Below, one piece after another: positions 60,813 to 64,000 of a stretch of DNA of 64,000 nucleotides (position 1 is its first letter; each line of letters opens with the position of its first letter). The DNA lies in assembly GCA_900551235.1 (NCBI GenBank), contig URUU01000003.1, positions 1 through 64,000 on the forward strand, written 5' to 3'. Source of the stretch: an uncultured Lachnospiraceae bacterium (GTDB lineage: Bacteria > Bacillota > Clostridia > Lachnospirales > Lachnospiraceae). The notes under the pieces were generated by a model. The model saw only the letters and a program-made list of their open reading frames with translations, did no database searches and was not told where the DNA came from. A program made the position numbers and the translations under genes.

Positions 60813-61060
60813 CTGCTTCGCAGTCGCTTGATTTCTTTCCTCTCGTCCTTTCGGACATCTCCAGAATCGCAGCTTCGCTGCTTCGCACTTCGTGCTCCTG
60901 ATTCTGTCGCTAATCGCCGTTTCAAGCATGATGCTCCAGATTGCTTTGCATTTCATGCTCTCGCAATCTGAAAATATTCGAAATCCACCCTGTCGGGCTA
61001 CTTTCTCATATTTTTGTGGGATCCAAACTCATGGATTCTCATGCAAGCATGAAATCCATG
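60813..61060 (-). other. Hairpin-dense acsB 3' untranslated region
   Basis: About 250 bases between acsB and its terminator, packed with inverted repeats: a nested hairpin with 8-bp outer and 6-bp inner arms (61030-61060), an 8-bp stem enclosing GCAT/ATGC (60937-60970), a 7-bp stem enclosing two hairpins (60862-60906), GTCC/GGAC (60845-60856) and CTGC/GCAG (60813-60823). Most loops are TTC. I see no reading frame with a ribosome site. It resembles a REP/BIME-type array or a structured 3' RNA. Confidence 0.75.
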
Positions 61061-61080
61061 ATCTTTTCTCCCTTGCATCA

Positions 61081-63204
61081 TTACATCATCGGTTCCATGG
61101 TAAGAGCCGGATGTCCTTTTTCTTCGAGGTATGCCAGCAGTGTTTCCGGATCTTCTGCGATGGTCTCATCTGCGATCATATCACAGAAGTTATCGATGCC
61201 GTACAGTTCTTTTGCTGTTGCGTTCAGTCTTTCTGCTACCTGTTCTTTCAGTTCTTTCGGCATCCATACGATACGTGCTACTCCGCCTTCTGCTTTCATG
61301 AATTTTTTGGAAGCGATGAAATGTTTTCCATGTCCCATAAATCCAGGAGTCTGTACTCCACCACCTGTCATGGAAGCCAGTTCTGAGAATGTCATACCGA
61401 TCGGAGTCATGCCTGCATATTCACGGTTTGCGATGCAGACACCGTTTGACAGCGGTTCGATACCACAGATACACTCGAAACATCCACAGGATGTCATCGG
61501 TTTTTCAATGATAGAGTACAGGGATACGTCTTCCAGGGCACCCTGTGAGAATTTCTGGACTGCTTCGTTTACGTCTTCGTATTCACCGATACGTTCATCG
61601 ATCGGTCTTTCTTTTGTGATAACCTGGCATGGTCCCTGAGGATCCAGCTCGTTGGTTGCTTTTGCATCCAGCCATGAAACAGCTCCGCAAAGTCCCAGTC
61701 TTTCCGGTGTAACCACGCATACGTGGGACGGGGAGAATGCCTGGCACATGATACAGCTGTAGTATACATCAACACCTTCGTCTGTCAGTGTGTTCAGACG
61801 CTCATCACGTTTGTCAAACAGCGGCATAGCTACTTCATGACGGACTCTTGTACATTCTGCCGGGTCTGTGTAGATGGTTACCTGACATTTATCTACAACG
61901 GCTGCGAATTCGCTCTTAACTTTTGCATACAGAACTTCACCGATGTGTTTTGCACGGAAGCCTGCTTCAAATGTTTCTTTGCTTACACGGATACGGATCA
62001 TATCACGCTGACCGGTATGCATCATACCTTCTACACAGTTCAGGTATGAGTGGAATTTACGCTCGAATACCGGCTCGAAGTCGGACTGCATACTCTTTCC
62101 TGCTACTTCTACTACATAACAGATGCTCTGTTTGCTTCCTACCGGCATTTCGTCGATGTCCGGTCCTACCAGTGTGATCTTGTGATCTTCAATCTCAGAT
62201 GCATCCTTTGTCATAACCAGCTCACAGCAGTCTACACGGGAGCCGTCGAATTCAACCTGCATATCGCCGCGGCGGATGATCTCACCTTCAAATGCAGATG
62301 CGAATGCAACCGGAATGTCGATGTTTGTGATCTTGATCTTGATATCTCTTGCTTCCAGAGAAGTTGCGTTGAATTTGGAAACGTCCGGCTGAACGATCAG
62401 GCTCTTTGGAACTTTGAACGTATCTTCGTTTGTGATTACCGGGAAACCAAGTGCGATCGCACCTGCTCCACATGCAACGATAACCGGATCAAGCGGTGCA
62501 AATGCATTTACAAATGCCGGTACACGTTCCATGGTGTATTTCATCAGGCCTGCTGCATCACCCGGCTGAATGTTGCCGAAGATCAGGGCTGCTCTTACTG
62601 CAACGGATACAACATGTATTACACTTGTAACATCTTTGCCCAGAGGAATCACACGTACGTTTGCGCCTGTTTTGTAGCCAAGTTCTTCACACTGATCGAT
62701 GATACCGCCAACCAGTGTAACCAGGATACCCTGTGACTGATAGCTCTTTACCAGGTCAACGCCTTCCTGTGCAGTCGGTGCAGCACCAAGGATAACTGCA
62801 ACACCCGGGATATCACCTGTTACCAGCGGTACACCAAGTTCACGGATCACTGCATCTGCCAGATGTCCGTAGCACGGAGCTTCGTATGGTGCTGCTCCGT
62901 CAATATATTTCAGTACTTCGATAAATTCTGCACACAGAGCGGTTGCAATACCGGACATAAATGCATCATTTAATTTCTGCTCTCTTGTCATCAGCGTTTT
63001 TACAACACCCAGAGCTTCTTTTAACTGTCCCAGTGTAGCAACCTTTGTACCGGTTACTGCATAATAACATGGCAGGCTGTAAGCCGTATCCGGGAACGCA
63101 ATTGCTTTGTCTGCACCATGTTTTTCGATCGCCGCATCGATTGCACCCTCTGTCAGGCCATATACGGTATCATTTCCGCTGAATACAACATCAAATAATG
63201 TCAT
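61081..63204 (-). CDS. acsB: Acetyl-CoA synthase (CODH/ACS alpha/beta catalytic subunit)
   Basis: A 707-residue acetyl-CoA synthase joining CO, a corrinoid-bound methyl group and CoA at the nickel A-cluster. The A-cluster cysteines are seen in YSCIMCQAFSPSHVC and ERLGLCG (about residues 484-505) and in TSCGCFECICG (about 570). The N-terminal domain shows the CODH-docking fold and GIATALCAEFIEVLKYI. It starts 1 base after the cooC stop, with GGAGG inside the end of cooC. The CODH subunit AcsA is not in the window and probably lies to the right. Confidence 0.97.
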   Translation of the reverse strand: MTLFDVVFSGNDTVYGLTEGAIDAAIEKHGADKAIAFPDTAYSLPCYYAVTGTKVATLGQLKEALGVVKTLMTREQKLNDAFMSGIATALCAEFIEVLKYIDGAAPYEAPCYGHLADAVIRELGVPLVTGDIPGVAVILGAAPTAQEGVDLVKSYQSQGILVTLVGGIIDQCEELGYKTGANVRVIPLGKDVTSVIHVVSVAVRAALIFGNIQPGDAAGLMKYTMERVPAFVNAFAPLDPVIVACGAGAIALGFPVITNEDTFKVPKSLIVQPDVSKFNATSLEARDIKIKITNIDIPVAFASAFEGEIIRRGDMQVEFDGSRVDCCELVMTKDASEIEDHKITLVGPDIDEMPVGSKQSICYVVEVAGKSMQSDFEPVFERKFHSYLNCVEGMMHTGQRDMIRIRVSKETFEAGFRAKHIGEVLYAKVKSEFAAVVDKCQVTIYTDPAECTRVRHEVAMPLFDKRDERLNTLTDEGVDVYYSCIMCQAFSPSHVCVVTPERLGLCGAVSWLDAKATNELDPQGPCQVITKERPIDERIGEYEDVNEAVQKFSQGALEDVSLYSIIEKPMTSCGCFECICGIEPLSNGVCIANREYAGMTPIGMTFSELASMTGGGVQTPGFMGHGKHFIASKKFMKAEGGVARIVWMPKELKEQVAERLNATAKELYGIDNFCDMIADETIAEDPETLLAYLEEKGHPALTMEPMM

Positions 63205-63205
63205 T

Positions 63206-63988
63206 TTATTTACCTCCTTTGGACAGATCTGCGTCTATCCTGCTTTTTATTATTGAAATCTCTGCTTTTGCGTTCGGGCTTACATCAAACGGTGATCTTC
63301 CCTGGCGGTCTGCATCGATTATTTCTGAATTGTAATGAATAAATCCAAGCAAATCTTCCTGTGGTATTTTGGAACGGATAAATGTCTCATCATCCTCGTT
63401 CCTTACTTTGTTGGCAACCACGCGTACCTGACGGACTCCAAGTTCCGCTGCAAGTCTCTTTACATTTTTATAAGTCTGGATACTTCTTGCTCCCGGTTCG
63501 ATCACAACAATGAACTGATCCATGCCTTCTGTCGTTCCGCGGCCAAGATGCTCAAGCCCAGCCTCCATATCAAGAATTACAACATCGTTGCTCCTTAACA
63601 CCAGATGATTGATGATGCGCTTCAACATCACATGCTCCGGACACACACAGCCGCTTCCTGCTGTTTCCACGGTACCAAGAACCAGAAGTTTTACGCCATT
63701 ACAGGTTTTTGAATAAGCATCTGGTATATCATCCACTTTCGGATTCAGTTTGTAGAACTGATTCTGGTCATTTGCACCTGTACGTTCCTGAATCAGTTTT
63801 CGCATCCTGGTGATCGGCACGATCGAATCCAGATCTTCTTCCGAAAATCCAAGTGCCAGTCCAAGATTTGCATCCGGATCTACGTCTGCAGCAAGAACAT
63901 GCTTGCCTTCCTGTGCATACAATCTGGCAAGTGTGGCTGCAAATGTTGTTTTTCCGACACCGCCTTTTCCGGTAACTGCAATTTTCAT
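63206..63988 (-). CDS. cooC: CODH/ACS nickel-insertion ATPase CooC
   Basis: A 260-residue MinD/SIMIBI ATPase. It has the deviant P-loop GKGGVGKTT (7-15), switch AADVDPDANLGLALGF, and VILDMEAGLEHLGRGT, with a CxC-type pair in GSGCVCPEH that binds metal in CooC dimers. It loads nickel into CODH or acetyl-CoA synthase. It is directly upstream of acsB and probably co-transcribed. The upstream region lies outside the window. Confidence 0.94.
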   Translation of the reverse strand: MKIAVTGKGGVGKTTFAATLARLYAQEGKHVLAADVDPDANLGLALGFSEEDLDSIVPITRMRKLIQERTGANDQNQFYKLNPKVDDIPDAYSKTCNGVKLLVLGTVETAGSGCVCPEHVMLKRIINHLVLRSNDVVILDMEAGLEHLGRGTTEGMDQFIVVIEPGARSIQTYKNVKRLAAELGVRQVRVVANKVRNEDDETFIRSKIPQEDLLGFIHYNSEIIDADRQGRSPFDVSPNAKAEISIIKSRIDADLSKGGK

Positions 63989-64000
63989 ATCACTATCCGC

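Noticed and set aside
1..64000. tRNA or rRNA genes
   Set aside because: I looked at all intergenic gaps and saw no cloverleaf-like sequence or rRNA segment; a tRNA scan would confirm.

Overview
The window looks like a chromosomal segment of an acetogenic, anaerobic, Gram-positive Lachnospiraceae bacterium; Blautia is my best guess, made from gene content rather than from any database match. Supporting signs are a Wood-Ljungdahl cluster (cooC, acsB, acsD, acsC, acsE, acsV, fchA, folD), an electron-bifurcating [FeFe]-hydrogenase (hydCBA), NfnAB transhydrogenase, late cobalamin assembly genes, and sporulation-type genes (spoIVA, ytfI/ytfJ). Moderate GC, AGGAGG ribosome sites and TTGaca-17-TATaaT promoters fit Firmicutes. 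I saw no rRNA, tRNA, CRISPR array, IS element or integrase.

Layout. 1-8.6 kb: start of leuS, an ABC-2 exporter pair, an unusual EF-G paralogue, tyrA-aroA, a thioesterase and a HAD phosphatase. About 8.7-8.9 kb: a 6S-like small RNA with its own promoter and terminator. 9.1-11.8 kb: citrate synthase, then an SPFH membrane protein with a ribbon-helix-helix partner. 12.0-14.6 kb: a small accessory cassette (Uma2 nuclease-like, DUF2442, DUF4160, two unknown genes) bounded by a perfect 44-bp direct repeat, the inner copy of which ends at the leuD stop codon. 14.6-22.8 kb: leuCD, nfnAB, ftsK/spoIIIE, uppP. 23-34.9 kb: an atypical LytTR regulator, a tiny membrane protein, ytfI/ytfJ, GNAT, M28 peptidase, Nudix, and a division/wall unit (zapA, U32 peptidase, FtsW/RodA, class B PBP). 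35-40 kb: cobT-cobU-cobS-cobU-like-cobC-ruvA-ruvB. 40-45 kb: a secreted choline-binding-repeat protein, an HTH regulator and spoIVA. 45-51 kb: hydCBA divergent from a group B [FeFe]-hydrogenase. 51.1-51.7 kb: a cobalamin riboswitch with no evident gene. 51.7-55.5 kb: small alarmone synthetase, cupin, nitroreductase, folD and a DUF3786-FchA reading frame. 55.6-64 kb: the corrinoid/acetyl-CoA synthase cluster.

Together, the energy genes form an acetogenic circuit. HydABC and the group B hydrogenase exchange H2 with ferredoxin and NAD. NfnAB links ferredoxin, NADH and NADPH pools. FchA and FolD run part of the methyl branch. AcsE loads the methyl group on the corrinoid protein AcsCD, which AcsV keeps reduced, and AcsB (nickel supplied with CooC) makes acetyl-CoA. 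CobT/U/S/C supply the corrinoid. Fhs, methylene-THF reductase and the CODH subunit are not in the window.

The most noteworthy non-coding signals are the orphan B12 riboswitch with consensus promoter and terminator, the direct-repeat-bounded cassette at leuD, a hairpin-dense acsB 3' region, an in-frame DUF3786-FchA fusion with an internal ribosome site, a Rex-like operator on the group B hydrogenase promoter, and a hairpin that buries the spoIVA ribosome site.
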